Origin: Lytechinus variegatus
Lineage: Eukaryota; Echinodermata; Echinoidea; Temnopleuroida; Toxopneustidae
Reading direction: 5' to 3'
Length of the DNA stretch: 64,000 nt
Assembly: GCF_018143015.1 (NCBI RefSeq)
Contig: NC_054741.1
Location: 63,400,697-63,464,696 of the forward strand
Shown: positions 45,429-59,100 of the stretch, in pieces
Layout: every line of letters begins with the position of its first letter
Numbering within the stretch: position 1 is the first letter of the stretch
Notes under the pieces: generated by a model
The model's input: the letters and a program-made list of their open reading frames with translations, nothing else
Told to the model about the DNA's origin: nothing
The model's database searches: none
Translations under genes and position numbers: made by a program

Positions 45429-46216
45429 TGGGGCCGATTGCACGAAAGGGTCTTTGCAAGAACCATCTTTCGTGTCACCAATTTATTATGATGTGCCATG
45501 TGAAACGCAAATTGAATAACTTACCTGCAATTCATATTTTATTCATCTGTTAAATTAAAAAAAAAATGATGTTGATCTCGAGGTCTATATCATGAAATAA
45601 GCCATATCGTAGTCCTTTCTGCGCATGATCAAAAGATTCTACGCATGATCAGAAGAAGGTCATTTGTACTAAAGTGACATGGTGCTTTAAAATCTATTGA
45701 GATAAGCACCAACTTTGATGTCTTGATTATTCATATATTCTTTTCAATTGTCGTTTTCATTTACATTCACAAAAACAACAATGCTTCCACGAACGACTGG
45801 TATTTCACAGTTTGCAAAGTACATTGTGCAACATGCTAAGATATGCATTCAAAGTAGGAATGCAACAAATGCCTTAATTAGGTGTTCATTTGTGTGCTAT
45901 TCTAGTCACCTGGTCTATTCAATTTCTTCATCCTGCTATGTAAGGCAAGCTTACGTAATATCATGCATTGAAATCTGCCTATCAGGATGAAAGAAATGAA
46001 AGGTCATTTGACCAAAATTGTCCATTAAGTAACTACGAACTGGTCTATTGTATACAAATTGATTTACATGTAAATACTAGCTAACAAATTTTATTTGTTT
46101 ATCATACATTTAAGTCAGAAAAATCCTGCATACATGTACAACATGACAGGGCATCATAAAAGGTGGGCAACATGAAAGACGGTCCTTGGAAAGACCCTTT
46201 CGTGCAATCGGCCCCA
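45429..46216. mobile_element. 788-bp inverted-repeat element (TGGGGCCGATTGCACG ends)
   Basis: TGGGGCCGATTGCACGAAAG mirrors CTTTCGTGCAATCGGCCCCA, and the match goes on to about 50 bases (GGGTCTTTGCAAG/CTTGGAAAGACCC). No clear target duplication. Confidence 0.88.
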
Positions 46217-46429
46217 GGGAGCTCCCTGCGTTAGCCTAGCCTTGAGGACTCCATGATGATGTTTTAAAAAAAATTTTTTACATAGACTTCTTCATCATGG
46301 AGCCTTGACCTGCCTGCCACACATGCATAAGCGCGACCTCCACACCCGGATGGATTTCCCTAGGAAATCCATATTTACAGGGTGAAATCGGTTTATAAGT
46401 GTGAATTTCATGTCATATTTGAGCTTAAT

Positions 46430-46740
46430 AAAAAATTTAAAAGGTGAAAATTCAAGGTTTCTTACTAGACCAATCTCGTGTAGATCCCTCGATCAGTTTG
46501 TCAACAAAGCAAATTCAATACATGTAGGTCTGACCCTTGAACCACTTAGTTATGACGTACATTCGATTAGCGATGTTATGTAGAAAGTGCCGTTGTGAAG
46601 AACAATTTATATATACAAATTATACTAAAATTTAATAAGTGATTATAACTTATTATAATGATAATACTTATTCATAAATCACATTTAATTTTAGAAAGGA
46701 ATTGCTATTCAAGGTTCAAGTATTTGTTAAATAATATTTG
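46430..46740. repeat. Half copy of the 500-bp palindrome
   Basis: Shares AAAAGGTGAAAATTCAAGGT, CGTGTAGATCCCTCGATC, GTCAACAAAGCAAATTCAAT and CGATTAGCGATGTTA with 31191-31690 (left arm). Confidence 0.8.
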
Positions 46741-48066
46741 GAGTCCTGAGGCCGAACTTTGTGCATAATTTTAAAATAAAGTCCATCCATAATTTGACTA
46801 AGAAAATGCCAGGTTAGCTATTGAATTATGGGTCTGATCAGATGGGGGTTATCATGATGGCATATGTGTGTACAGCTTCAAAATGATAATTGATTTACCA
46901 AGATTGGTTTAAAACAGGATTTATGTTAACTTCATTCAAAATCAAATGACAGAATGTGAATTGAAAAAATGTTTTTGGCCCTTCATTTGTAAATAATGAC
47001 TGTTTATTTTTATTTATTGGGGGTGGGATTGTCATAGTTTAGGACAAATTCGCACCCTGTAAATGGCAGACACTGAATCGGTGTCTGGATAATATATGAA
47101 CAAAGAATACAGCTTACTCTATTGGTGCTGGCCAAATGTAAGCACTTGACTGGTGAATAAACTTGATGTATTTTATGGAGAAATTTTATGGAAAAATCAT
47201 CTCTTTATGTGTCTTATTTCAAAATTAAACCTTAGAGTTAGAGTAAGACGAGGTAATTGGATGAAATAATTTCTGGTAATTTCAACTTTGAAGTACTGGT
47301 AACAAAGTTTTTGTTTTATTTACATGTCTGCACACCTTAATAAATGATGGTTTGAAAAAATAAGAATTACTGTAGATGGTCTAGACCAAATGCATCATTA
47401 GTCAAGCCTGACTGAATAGGCTGATGAATACCTGTGCATAAATATTCACCCTTTAATGTTATAGCCATAAAATCCAATGTACAACAACAAGAACATGATG
47501 CGGCCAAGTGCGATTTGTTGGGACATTCCGCAGTTTATGTCTGCATCCTGATCTATACACTATGTATTAACACTTTGTATTGATGACATATTTCTTGGTG
47601 TTTCTTGTTCTGCTAATCTGATACAGTGTATGTTAGAAAGTGAAGCTGCTCAGTTGAAAATAGGACATGAAACCCCCTTTTTATTTTTAAATGCTTCTGA
47701 ATCTTCTCCCTGCTATTCAAGAAATAATGAATATGACACTGATTTTGATATAATGTACAGTATGTGAGAATTGAGATTGATTTTGCATTTATCCTTTTTT
47801 TAGATTTAAATTTTGTTCTTTTTCATTTAATGTTTTGCTACAAAGAAGATGATAATAGTTTGAAAAAAAAGAACATGAAATTATTGATACCGTACATGTT
47901 TTTTTTTATTTAAAGTGTCCTGCGAAAATAAGTGAAAATTACTTTAATTTCATGGACAGTCTTAAAACACCTAACACATGGGATCCTTATGTTTGATTAA
48001 AACCCAACCAGGCAATGGCACTACACCTGACCAAGGTGTTCTCTCACATCGTTGGCATGGTGCTGT
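46741..48066. other. Gene-free intergenic stretch
   Basis: AT-rich, no recognisable element, no exon-like frame. Nothing supported. Confidence 0.5.
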
Positions 48067-48070
48067 TTAA

Positions 48071-48687
48071 AGGACAAGTCCACCTCAACAAAAACTTGAT
48101 TTGAATAAAAAGAGAAAAATTCAACAAGCATAACACTGAAAATTTCATCGAAATCGGATGTAAAATAAGAAAGTTATGGCATTTAAAAGTTTTGCTTATT
48201 TTCAACAAAATAGTTATATGAACGAGCCAGTTACATGTACATCCAAATGAGAGAGTTGATGACATCACTCACTCACTATTTCTTTTGCATTTTATTATAT
48301 GAAATATGAAATATTGTTATTTTCTCGTCATTGTCATGTGAAATGAAGTTTCATTCTTCCCTGAACACTTGAAATTCCATTATTATAAAATTTTGTGCTT
48401 CAGGCTAGGAGGTCCTAATCGTCAAATTCGTAAAAATTGAAATATTGTATAATTCAAACAATAAAAAAAACCAAAGAAATAGTGAGTGAGTGACATCATC
48501 GACTCTCTCATTTGGATGTACATGTAACTGGCTCGTTCATATAACTATTTTGTTGGAAATAAGTGAAACTTTGAAATGTCATAACTTTCTTATTTTACAT
48601 CCGATTTTGATGAAATTTTCAGCATTGTGCTTGTCTGATTTTTCTCTATTGATTCAAATCAACATTTTTCTGAGGTGGACTTGACCT
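48071..48687. mobile_element. TTAA-flanked long-TIR element, copy 1
   Basis: 617 bp flanked by TTAA. AGGACAAGTCCACCTC at the left mirrors GAGGTGGACTTGACCT at the right, and the arms stay complementary for about 200 bases, with only a short centre. No coding capacity. Lies just upstream of the TBC1D10-like start exon. Confidence 0.9.
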
Positions 48688-48821
48688 TTAATGACATTAA
48701 AGATCAGTCCCAGACTAGACCTCAGGCATGAATAATCATTACCATTAAACATGAGATTGGTTAAATCTAAGTAATAGAAGTAAGATTGATATTTGATATT
48801 AACTTCGATTTTTCCTTCCAG

Positions 48822-49053
48822 ACTTCTGCACTAGCTGGCGTGGAATAACGAAGATCTTCAAATTTACATGCATATTAAATTGAAGACTTGTCGCCAATCA
48901 ATCAGACTTCTTCAAATCAATATCTTCTTGAGAGCTGAGCAGAGGAACATGGTACACATTGGCTTACTGCACCGTTTTTATGAGCTGCCATTTCTATGAC
49001 TGTGTAAACTAGCAGTAGAACAACCTTGAACAGTGCGAGTTGTAATAGCGATC
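48822..49053 (+). other. Probable 5' UTR part of the TBC1D10-like start exon
   Basis: A good 3' splice site (tttttccttccag at 48809-48821) precedes the start-codon exon, suggesting that a non-coding first exon lies upstream and that 48822-49053 is untranslated leader. No promoter is obvious immediately upstream, where a TTAA-flanked element ends at 48687. Confidence 0.4.
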
Positions 49054-49340
49054 ATGTCAGTTGAAAATGATGAAGGCTCATCCATTGGACCGGGTCCATG
49101 TAGCGATGAGGAAAATGGTATCGATCCACAGCAGGGCGGGGCTTCGTCTTTAGGGAATGATTCTGCAACAGGCGGGGCATCGTCAATTGGTAATGAATCT
49201 CTGACGGGCGGGGCATCGTCCATCGGTAACGGGTCTGCAACAGGAGGCATGGATTTAGTGGACAGTGATTTGAGTGATGATGAAGAAGGCCCACAGACTG
49301 ATCGATATGGATTTTTAGGAGGGAAGCAGTTTACTGGAGG
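49054..49340 (+). CDS. TBC1D10-like coding exon 1
   Basis: Starts [21 protein letters not shown] at -3 and an in-frame TGA 27 nt upstream fix the start. Residues about 29-66 are three 12-residue repeats GGASS(L/I)GNxS(A/L)T, followed by an acidic [10 protein letters not shown] and [14 protein letters not shown]. The donor is GG|gtgagt. The DRxGF motif is shared with human TBC1D10A/B just before the TBC domain. Confidence 0.9.
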
Positions 49341-52300
49341 GTGAGTATTTATGTAAAGCCCCCCTCATTAAAGTTTCCAAAAAATGTATGTCACTGTTCT
49401 ATGTTCAGAACTTGGCCTGAACTCATGTGGTATGGATGATGCTGAAGAAGAATTTCTTTAGTGGATGTATATTTATTTTTGCCATTTTACTTGAAAATCT
49501 TTCTCAGGATTAATACATTACTTTCTTCTTTTCTCAAACTGTATGGAATGGCAAGAAAATTGAAGGATGTTGGCCTAATATTTGTAGCTTCCTCTTTGCG
49601 ATCACAAGCATTGGATTGAGTGAGAGCGCTTGTACAAATTCATAAAAAAACAAACATCACTGAAAGAAGGTTCCAATAACTACAGGTAAACTTTAATTTC
49701 ACAACAAATCAACAGATAAAAAAAATGGAATTTTACCAATACATCATGATTATTGGTATGGTCTATTTTACTTCTGTAAACTTTTGTTTATTATATTTTT
49801 TTTAAACACCAAGTGAGTGATTTATTTCTCAGTTATCACAAATAGAGGGCCTCACAAGAATATGCTTTAAAAAAGATTTTGAGGCTCTGCTGAATCTAAA
49901 AAAAGAACAGTCTGGATCTGGATGGTTTGTACAAACGCCTGGTATGGCTATCCCACACATTTTTGGCTACAATGAAATCGGATGTGTACTTAAAGGGGAA
50001 TGAAACCTTTAGAACAAGTAGGCTTGTGTCAAAACAGAAAAATCACAGAATAAGAACAAAGAAAGTTTTAGAAAATTTGGACAAATAAAAAGAAAGTTAT
50101 GAGCATTTAAGTACTGCAATCACTAATGCCATGGAGAACCTCCAATTGGCAATGCAACAAGGATGTGTGATGTCACATGTGAACAATTTTCCCTTTAATG
50201 GACTATGGAATACCCCCAAAATGTCTCTTTTTGCTTATTCTTATGGTGATACAAACTCTTTATCCATGATGTATTCTTTAAAAATCTGTATTACATGCCC
50301 TCCTATAGAAAGAAAACATGATCTACTGATAGATGCGATAACAGAGGCATTTTAAGTGAAAGATAATAGGGAGAGTTGTTCACATCACACATCTTTGTCA
50401 CATTGCCAATGTGAGGATCTATCTAGCATTAGTGATCGCAATATTTAAATGCTCATAACTTTCTCATTATTTGTCCGATTTTACTCAAACTTTCATTGAT
50501 CTGTTTCATCTGAATGGCTTCATATTCCCTCTATACCGTGCCACTAGTGCCCACATGCACAGAGCGCACCATACATGTACCTACAGTAGTAACCCGATCC
50601 TGTTCCGTAGGCCCTGTTATTCACATTGTCAGGTATATTTTTAGTTCCCAAGACCCCGCATTTTACCCTTGTAGTCAGTTCCTTAGACCACCATTTCACA
50701 GTTTTGTGAGGGACACCCCCATCAAAATATGTGCCCCCCTTCCTGGGGAGGGGGGAAGGCTATAGACAATGTACATATTGTAGACTCAACTTGACAGGAT
50801 GGTTTCAGGTTGCAAGTGGATAAGACTGAAATGTTCATTTTTTCCATAGTCCAGAGCAGGTGTATGTGTCCGGGGGGGGGGGGGGGGCCACTTCCATTCA
50901 CGAGTGGATACCATGCGCGACCAAGGGGTCTCGAAAAGCACCCTAAACACGTAATTTCCATATTCTGAAAATGAACCCCTTAACAAGTATTGGCGTGTGA
51001 AACCCTACCCTTAACAAGTATTGGAAACAAAAACGATACTCTTGGCAAATATTCCCTGAAATGAACCCCTAAACAAGTACAGGAATGTTTTATTGTTACG
51101 GTTCCTTCGGTCGTCGGCTTTACCTTATTTGGTTTAGTACGACCCCACTTCTTGACAATGTCTTGACTTCTACAACTTGCGCAAATTGGACTCTAAACAC
51201 GAAGTGTTGGGGCAAAAAGGACATCCTTTATAAAACATTTTAATTTTGTTTTATCATCCCCGCAAATTCGACCCTAAACACGTAATTTTCCTAGCGAAAT
51301 AGATACCCTTTTTCATTATTTTTGTGTTTTTGGCACCCTTATCACGTTACGTACGTAACGTGCCCTATTGTGAAAAAGACATGCTTTTTACATGTTTTTT
51401 TTTTGGTCGCGCATGGTATCCACTCGTCAATGTAAGTGGCCCCTCCGGGGTATGTGTGTGTATGTGTACACACTCCAGAGCAGGGGTGGACTTAGTCTTA
51501 GCCTCTTGTCAAGGCCCTGGGGCTGCTTCCCGAGCGAAGCGAGCGATTTACTAATTCGCGAAGCGAATTAGGCCTGGCTCGAGCCAGTGCCTCTTGACAT
51601 CTGAGCTGATTCATGAGGAACGTCTTCCTAATGAATATACATGAGTCATGATATTACCAGTCTCCTATTAAACCAATGAAATGTCAAAGCTGTTTCGTCA
51701 GGGGTTCGGAATACTATTGTAGTCCACTATTCTGCAGGGGATTCTTCTAATTGTGGGACACTAAATGGGATATAATCGCAAAATGCTACCAGTAGTGGTA
51801 CTACTATTACTACTAGTACTGGCTGTAACAGACCTATCATCGCCCCGAAACTGTTCGGGAGATACTGGTCAGCCGCTGGTCAGACTCAAGGCAAGTGGAA
51901 GCAACTCCACTCCAGCATTCCCTCACTGCACAGCAGACAATCGACGCCCCGAATCGACGCATAGTGGAATCGCATGAAATATTACATTTTTCCATATCTT
52001 GTGGGTAGATTTACGTCATCACTCTTCGCCAAGAATCCACGGGTCGCCATTCAAGATAAGCTCATGAATATTCAATGTGACGTCATAGCATCCCCCACTC
52101 TCATTGGATGATTTTCACCGTATATCCCTCGCTTCGCCATGTTCGCTCGGAAAGCAGCCGACAGGGCCTCGACAAGAGGCTAGGGTGGACTAAGGATTTC
52201 ATAACTGAAAGTGTGTTCCATGTAAATAAAAAAAAGATTACTGATTCAAAGTTTATGAATTAAAATCCACATTTTTTTTATTCTATATATGCCAAGTGTA

Positions 52301-53158
52301 CAAAAATATAAGCAGGAATGCTCTACCAGTTAGGCACAGTGTGCTACATCACCTACATGTACATGTATACCTGGACTCGAGCAAATAGGCCTACAATGTG
52401 ACTACTTGGTGCATTGAAGTAGTACTAGTAGTCCACTCCAGTGTCTCCATGTCAGTTTACATGTAGCTGGACATGAAAACAACATTTAGGGAGCTGTTCC
52501 GTACATATTATGTATATGAACACTATCAATTTGTATATGTATACATCTCCCTCTGTATTTGCTATGGGATTTTTTTCCTGTAGGGAAATCTGCAGTTCTA
52601 GCAAGGAAATGAATTCTTGACCCTTGGCTTAGGAACTGAGTCACTAAAATGTCAACAAACGATCCACTGTACTTATTGCATTCAACTTTGTACATATACA
52701 TGTACATGTGTAACATATCAGATGTCAAGAGTTCATTTAATGTATGATGGCCAACATCATACAGGCCTCCATGTCAAAGTAATCAAACCTACATGTACAT
52801 GTACAATACATGCTAATATGTGATGTTTTTTCTTCTGCCCTATGCAGTCCAGCATTTAATTTCGACCATTCAGTTGGCTTTAGTTAATACAGTACTGTAC
52901 ATGCATGCTCTCATGTAGATGTTCTCTCTTTTTCTTGGGAGTTGGGGGAGGGATGTTTCCAGTATTTCAAAATTAATTGCTGTGGGCAATTCCATGAAAA
53001 TGTACATGTCCATATGTAGGGCATTTCAGATTCTGGTAAATTTTACAAAAGTTAGGGGTTTCCTACACACCAGACAATTTTGGGAGTATCTTTGTACAGG
53101 CGAATTCAAATCATGCAAAACTATTACCGTAAGTAACGGTGTATTAACCGCACCCCCA

Positions 53159-53189
<31 letters not shown>

Positions 53190-56100
53190 TTCTCACATTT
53201 ACATGCATATTTGAGGTACATGTACGAAGAAACAAAATCTAAGTTTTTAAGATTTCAAAGTATCCAAAGAGATTACCGGTATGCGGAAATATGCTGTTCT
53301 TGATCAATTCATCTACAAATGTTAGAAAGAAAGAACGGTCCCGACAATATTGGCAACTTATACACTCACTCACCTCACAGTCAGTGTACACACACAGCAC
53401 TGCCATTACATTGCAAACTACGATACAGTACCAGTCATGCCAGTACATCTTATCAAATTATGATCTGTGTCTTTCCCAGCGTAGGAGGAAGAAACATTCA
53501 CATTTCTTGCATCACAATCTCACAATCACTTTCAGAAATTTGATGTCTTAGCATGAATTTTGGATACGGGATTACAGGAAGGTTCAAGAAACAAAGAAAT
53601 TGACATTTTTTCCAGTTGTTTTTTACGGCTTCGTGCCGTCTCTCTCGTGCGTGGTTTACATGGTATCTTATGAAAAGCAAACAGGAAGGAAAAAAAACAA
53701 GCTGGCGCGAAAAGGGACTTTGAATAGCGCCAGCTTAAGTCGCACTACAACCACATTACAACGCAATTAAGCTCACTCAACTCTCGCTCAGCAGTGACAA
53801 AATATTACCGAGTATGCTTGGCGTCTCTTTTAAATTAGCCAGGGAACTTCACTACTTTGAATCAAGAATAAAGTCAAAATTAGTGTCATGAAGGTGGGTG
53901 CGTTTGTTATGGACAATATTTGATTAAGATCATAGTAATTGCTTCCCATTACCCTCGGCTCATACCCCTCTAAACGACATTGCCTGGGCGGCTACGCCCG
54001 GCCACTCGATGTGTTGTGATCTGGCAGACATCGTACATGTACGGGAGGGGTTACGGCGGACTGGCTCAGACCCGTCACCGTGTATAAACCGCACCCCCGA
54101 CTTTTGCTTCTATCCCGCCGAGAAAAAGGTGCGGTTAATACACCGTTACTTACGGTATACCCTTGTACAGGTATGGGACTCCACACTTTTTTTTAAGCTT
54201 AGGCAGGAAAACTAATCTTTTGTTTTAATTTCTGAAGGCCAGCTATTGCATGTACATGTATGTCACCTAATTACATGTAGCGGAAAGTTTTCAAACATGA
54301 GTTGCAGAGTAGCTATACAGTATGTACATTATCTAGTGCTGGACAAAATGTACATGTACCTGTATTCATTTAATTTTAAACCATGTTTTTTTTTCAGAAA
54401 TTACTATCCAGCAATGTACATGTATGCATATCACATATCACAGTATGTTTCGTTTGAACTGTGTTTGAGGAAACTTTAGGGGGCAGACACATATTTTGTA
54501 TCAAATTTTCATGCTTTTTCGTTTGGTAATACATTAAGTCATAACTTACAAAAATGAGAGTACATCACATACTGAATGTCATCTATGTACCTCAGAATTA
54601 TTTTTTATGATGAGTTTTTTTTTCTTCTGAAGTGTCAGAATAGGAAATATGTCTCTGACTCTCATGCTTGTGTACATGTACCATTTAATACCCTGCATAT
54701 TTGTGTGCATACATGTACTACAGTGCTTTGCACATGAATGTACTTCATGAACACTTGTATGCACACTACGTGATCAATCGAGGGAGAACATTGTTCTATT
54801 TTAGGGTCACAGTGACATTAACATCAAAATTCTCTATACATGGGACTGATGAGTGGAGGAGGTGATTCATTGACTTGTGTGCCTGATACATTTCCTATCT
54901 TGTGTGTGGAAGGCATCACATGCTCTCTGCACAGAATGGGTGTTGCCTGCTATCATCATGGGCCCATTCTCCAGGGCTGTCTCCCTGTTGCAATAGAAGT
55001 TTAAGGTCATCATGGGGATAAATACTTTGGAAGGGGATGGGTGATGCTGCAGACAAACCCTTTCTGCTCCAGCTGATAAGATGGGGGGGGGGGGTAGGGG
55101 CACTGTCATGACTACATGTACACCATTCTTGTACATGTAGAAAACAAAAGCTCACATAAAGGATAATTTTTCATTAATAGTAACCTGTACAGTGAAAAGG
55201 GTATCAAAATTTCCTAAATAGGGGAAAAGGTGCACTTAATATAGTTTTCAACAACCTCAATATATATGGACGATGATCTCCATGAATTTATGAATTATAC
55301 AGTAGGCCTGAACTGTCTAGATTTGTGGTGTCAACCTTGTATTGCGCATGTCTCTGATAATGTACGTAATGTAGGCCTGTGTATACATAATGTGTATTGT
55401 GGATCATGTAACCATACAACCACATGGTCATGTAAAATAATTGTACATGTAGGTTGTAGCCTACACATTTGTCAGGTACACAAGTGCATGCAAAATTACA
55501 CATAGTATGTATGAACAGGGGGTCCATGTACAAATGAGAAACTTAAAGGAGAATGAAACCATTGGAACAAGATAGCTTGTGTGAAAACAGAAAAATCAAA
55601 GAAACAGATCAACGAAAGTTTGAGAAAAATCGGACAAATACTGAGAAAGTTATGAGCATTTGAATATTGCAATCACTAATGCTATGGAGATAGCAAATTG
55701 GCAATGTGACAAAGATGTGTGATGTCACTTGTGAACAACTCTCCCCATTACTTTAGTATATATTTCACTTGAATTGCCTCTTTTATCACATCTATCCATA
55801 AATCATGTGTAATACATATTTTTTAAGAATACATCATGGATAAAGAGTTTGTATCATCACAAGAAAAAGCAAAAAGAGACATTTTGAGGGTATTTTATAG
55901 TCCACCAAAGGGAAAGTTGTTCATCAGTGACATCACACATCCTTGTCGCATTGCCAATAGGAGGATCTCCATAGCATTAGTGATTGCAATATTCAAATGC
56001 TTGTAACTTTCTCATTATTTGTCCGATTTTTCTCAAACTTTCTTTATTCATATTCTTTGATTTTTCTGTTTCTACACAAGCCTATTTGTTCCAAAGGTTT

Positions 56101-59100
56101 CATTCCCCTTTAAACATCAGTGATGGTGATAATAAGGTTAGAACCAAATTGTTGTGAAAACTTAATATTCCGAACACAAAAAGAGCCCTATAAAGTTCAG
56201 CGAATTCCCTGTTTGATGATATGTCAATGATTTGAGAAAATTTGTCAAAAGTGTATTTAAAAACAGAATGGCTGTCATTTTCAGAAATCTCAATAGCAGA
56301 GTGAGACTAGGTACATACATGTACATGTACGCACATCGCATTTCTAATGTTGGCAGCAACACTTGGCTTTGTTGAAGTTCACCTACAATACATGTACTAT
56401 GTAATAACTTTGAAAGTATGAGGACCAATGTCATGAGATTCTGACATAATGGGTAATCTAATGTGAATTAAGCATCACTATAAATCATTTTCTACGAGTT
56501 TCAGATCACATGATCAAGGTCATACGTCATTTAGAAAATCAGAGCCAATGAACTTTGATCACAATTGGAAAAATTAAATAGGGCACCAAATGTTACCAGG
56601 GAGGAGGCAAGCCAATGTGGCATCCAGTACATGGCCCTTTCAAAGGGTTACTGTAATAATAAGTCGTTCAAGTTTATATTAAATTTCGTGGAGCTCAATA
56701 AATGGCTCTCCTTATTTTATGAGGAGCTCAATTGAGCTAAGAATCACTATCCTTCAGGAGCTCAAATCAGTTTATTACAATACATGTATGCTTAATTGTA
56801 GATTTTTTCTTAAAATTGTAAATTATGCAATAGCTGTGTAGCTATGAATCTGTGGTGAAACTAGCCCTGGGTCATTAAGTTTACAAAATATCGCGCTCCT
56901 GCTTTATTGATTGCCTATAAACTTCAACAAAGTTGATTGCTATTTGCATATCATATATTAAAAAATTATATTGCAATTCCACCAGTACTACATAATATAC
57001 TGTAGGCCCTATATAATAATGGCTAGATGCAACAAGATCTCTGTTTAAATCTCCTTGATGCCTGATCTATAGTATACAAATGTACATATGTGACGAGGAG
57101 GAAGTAGCCAAACTTGTTAATGATTTCTTTGCAGTGAGCTTGGACTACCTATAGAGATCTTACGGAAACGAGAGCTGAAGTGGCTGGATATGATTGATGA
57201 TTGGGAGAAATGGATGACCAAGAAACCAAAGAAGGTATGAAGAATAGAATTAATTCATGTGATATAAGTGGGATGTTCCATCTTTAATAGGGGCTATTGC
57301 ACCTGAATACTTTAGCCAGCGTATGCTAAGTATCTATGGCAAGCCTTCTAATTTTTTATTACCGGTATTCCAGGCTGGGTATTCTTAGTATTTTGGGTTG
57401 TTAACCAAATTCGCATCCTGATATAAAGAAATGGGCTAAAACTGGAAGAAGAAGAAAGTAGCTGGTCACACGTACGGTACATCGGCATACACTGATTGTG
57501 ACAGCTTACCAATAATTAAAGTCTCTTTTTAACATGGGATATTTGGTTTATCTCCAATTTGTCTAATGCCAATTCGTCCAATTGCCAACTCATCTACTAC
57601 CATTTGGTCTATCATCAGTTTGTCTATTCACCACATGGTCTACTTTCATTTAGTCTAATGCAATTTTGTCTAATAATTTATAATAACCAGTTGGTCCAAT
57701 GGCCATTTAGTCATACCATTTGGTCTGATTTTAAAGTGCTGCTTGTGCAAAATGAATGAAAAGAAAATGGGTATTAAACCAACTGGTTATTAGACGAACT
57801 GGTAAAAGACGAAGTGGTTAGACGAAGTGGTGATTGCACCAAGTGGTTATTGGACCAAATGGTTGTTAAGACAACATGTTGATGGACGAAATGGCATTAG
57901 ACTATAAAATAAAGGTAGACCATGCGGTGATTATATGAGTTGGCAGTGGACGAATTGGCAATTTACTGGGTATTCTTACACCTTATTTCTTAAGAAAGAA
58001 AATGGCCCGGGGGGAGGGGGGCATATTCCATTCACGAGTGGATACCATGCGCGATCCATTCACGAGTGGATACCATGCGCGATCACGTAATTTCCATATT
58101 CTGAAAATGCACCCCTTAACAAGTATTGGCATGTGAAACCCTACCCTTAACAAGTATTGGAAACAAAACCGTTCTTGGCAAATATTCCTTGAAATGAACA
58201 GTCTCTAAACAAGTACAGGAATTTTTATTGCTACGGGTCCTTCGGTCCTCGGCTTTACCTTATTTGGTTTAGTACGACACAACCTTCTACACCTCTCGCA
58301 AATCGGACTCTAAACACGAAGTGTTGGGGCAAAAAGGAAGTCCTTATAAAAACATTTTAATTTTGTTTTATCATCCCTGCAAATTTGACCCTAAACACAT
58401 TTTCTTAGTGAAATAGATACCCTTTTTTCATTATTTTTGTGTTTTTGACACCCTTATCATGTTACGTACGTAACGTGCCCTGTCAGGAAAAAGACATCCT
58501 TTTTACGTGTTTTTTTGGTCATGCATGGTATCCACTAGTCAATGTAAGTGCCCCCCCCCCCGGGAAAATGGGCACCCTTTTCCACCAAAAGGATTAAATT
58601 AAATCTCAGTGATGGGCTAGGTTTGGCTTCTTCAGTGGTACTCACTAAAGTTAAAGCAAGTTATACCATCTCTCGTGCATGCTTTGGCTTACTTGTATGT
58701 AAAATAAGGAGCTAAATTTAAATATTTTGTTTGATTCCTATAGAATAGAATAGTGAAGTTCATTATTCAGTGTAGTGAATGCTGTATGCTTTTGCAGTAG
58801 CTGAATAATTACATCTGGGCTCCGTAACGCAAAGGATTGCGATGGATTGCAAATATGAAAGAACCGCACTGATTGGTCCCTGGACAGTACCGGTATTTTA
58901 AACCAGATGAGTGTGTAACATGGATATTGATCGGTCAGTTCATTTAGTGATTGATCGCTAATCATTGTGTTACAGAGCCCAGATCTGCATTTTACCCTTC
59001 CCTAGATGATTTGGTTCTGAGGCCAAAAGAATGATCTCATTGTCTTAAAGGTAAATGCCAGTTGTGGTAACGATACCAAAATGAGTTCGTACAGAATCCA

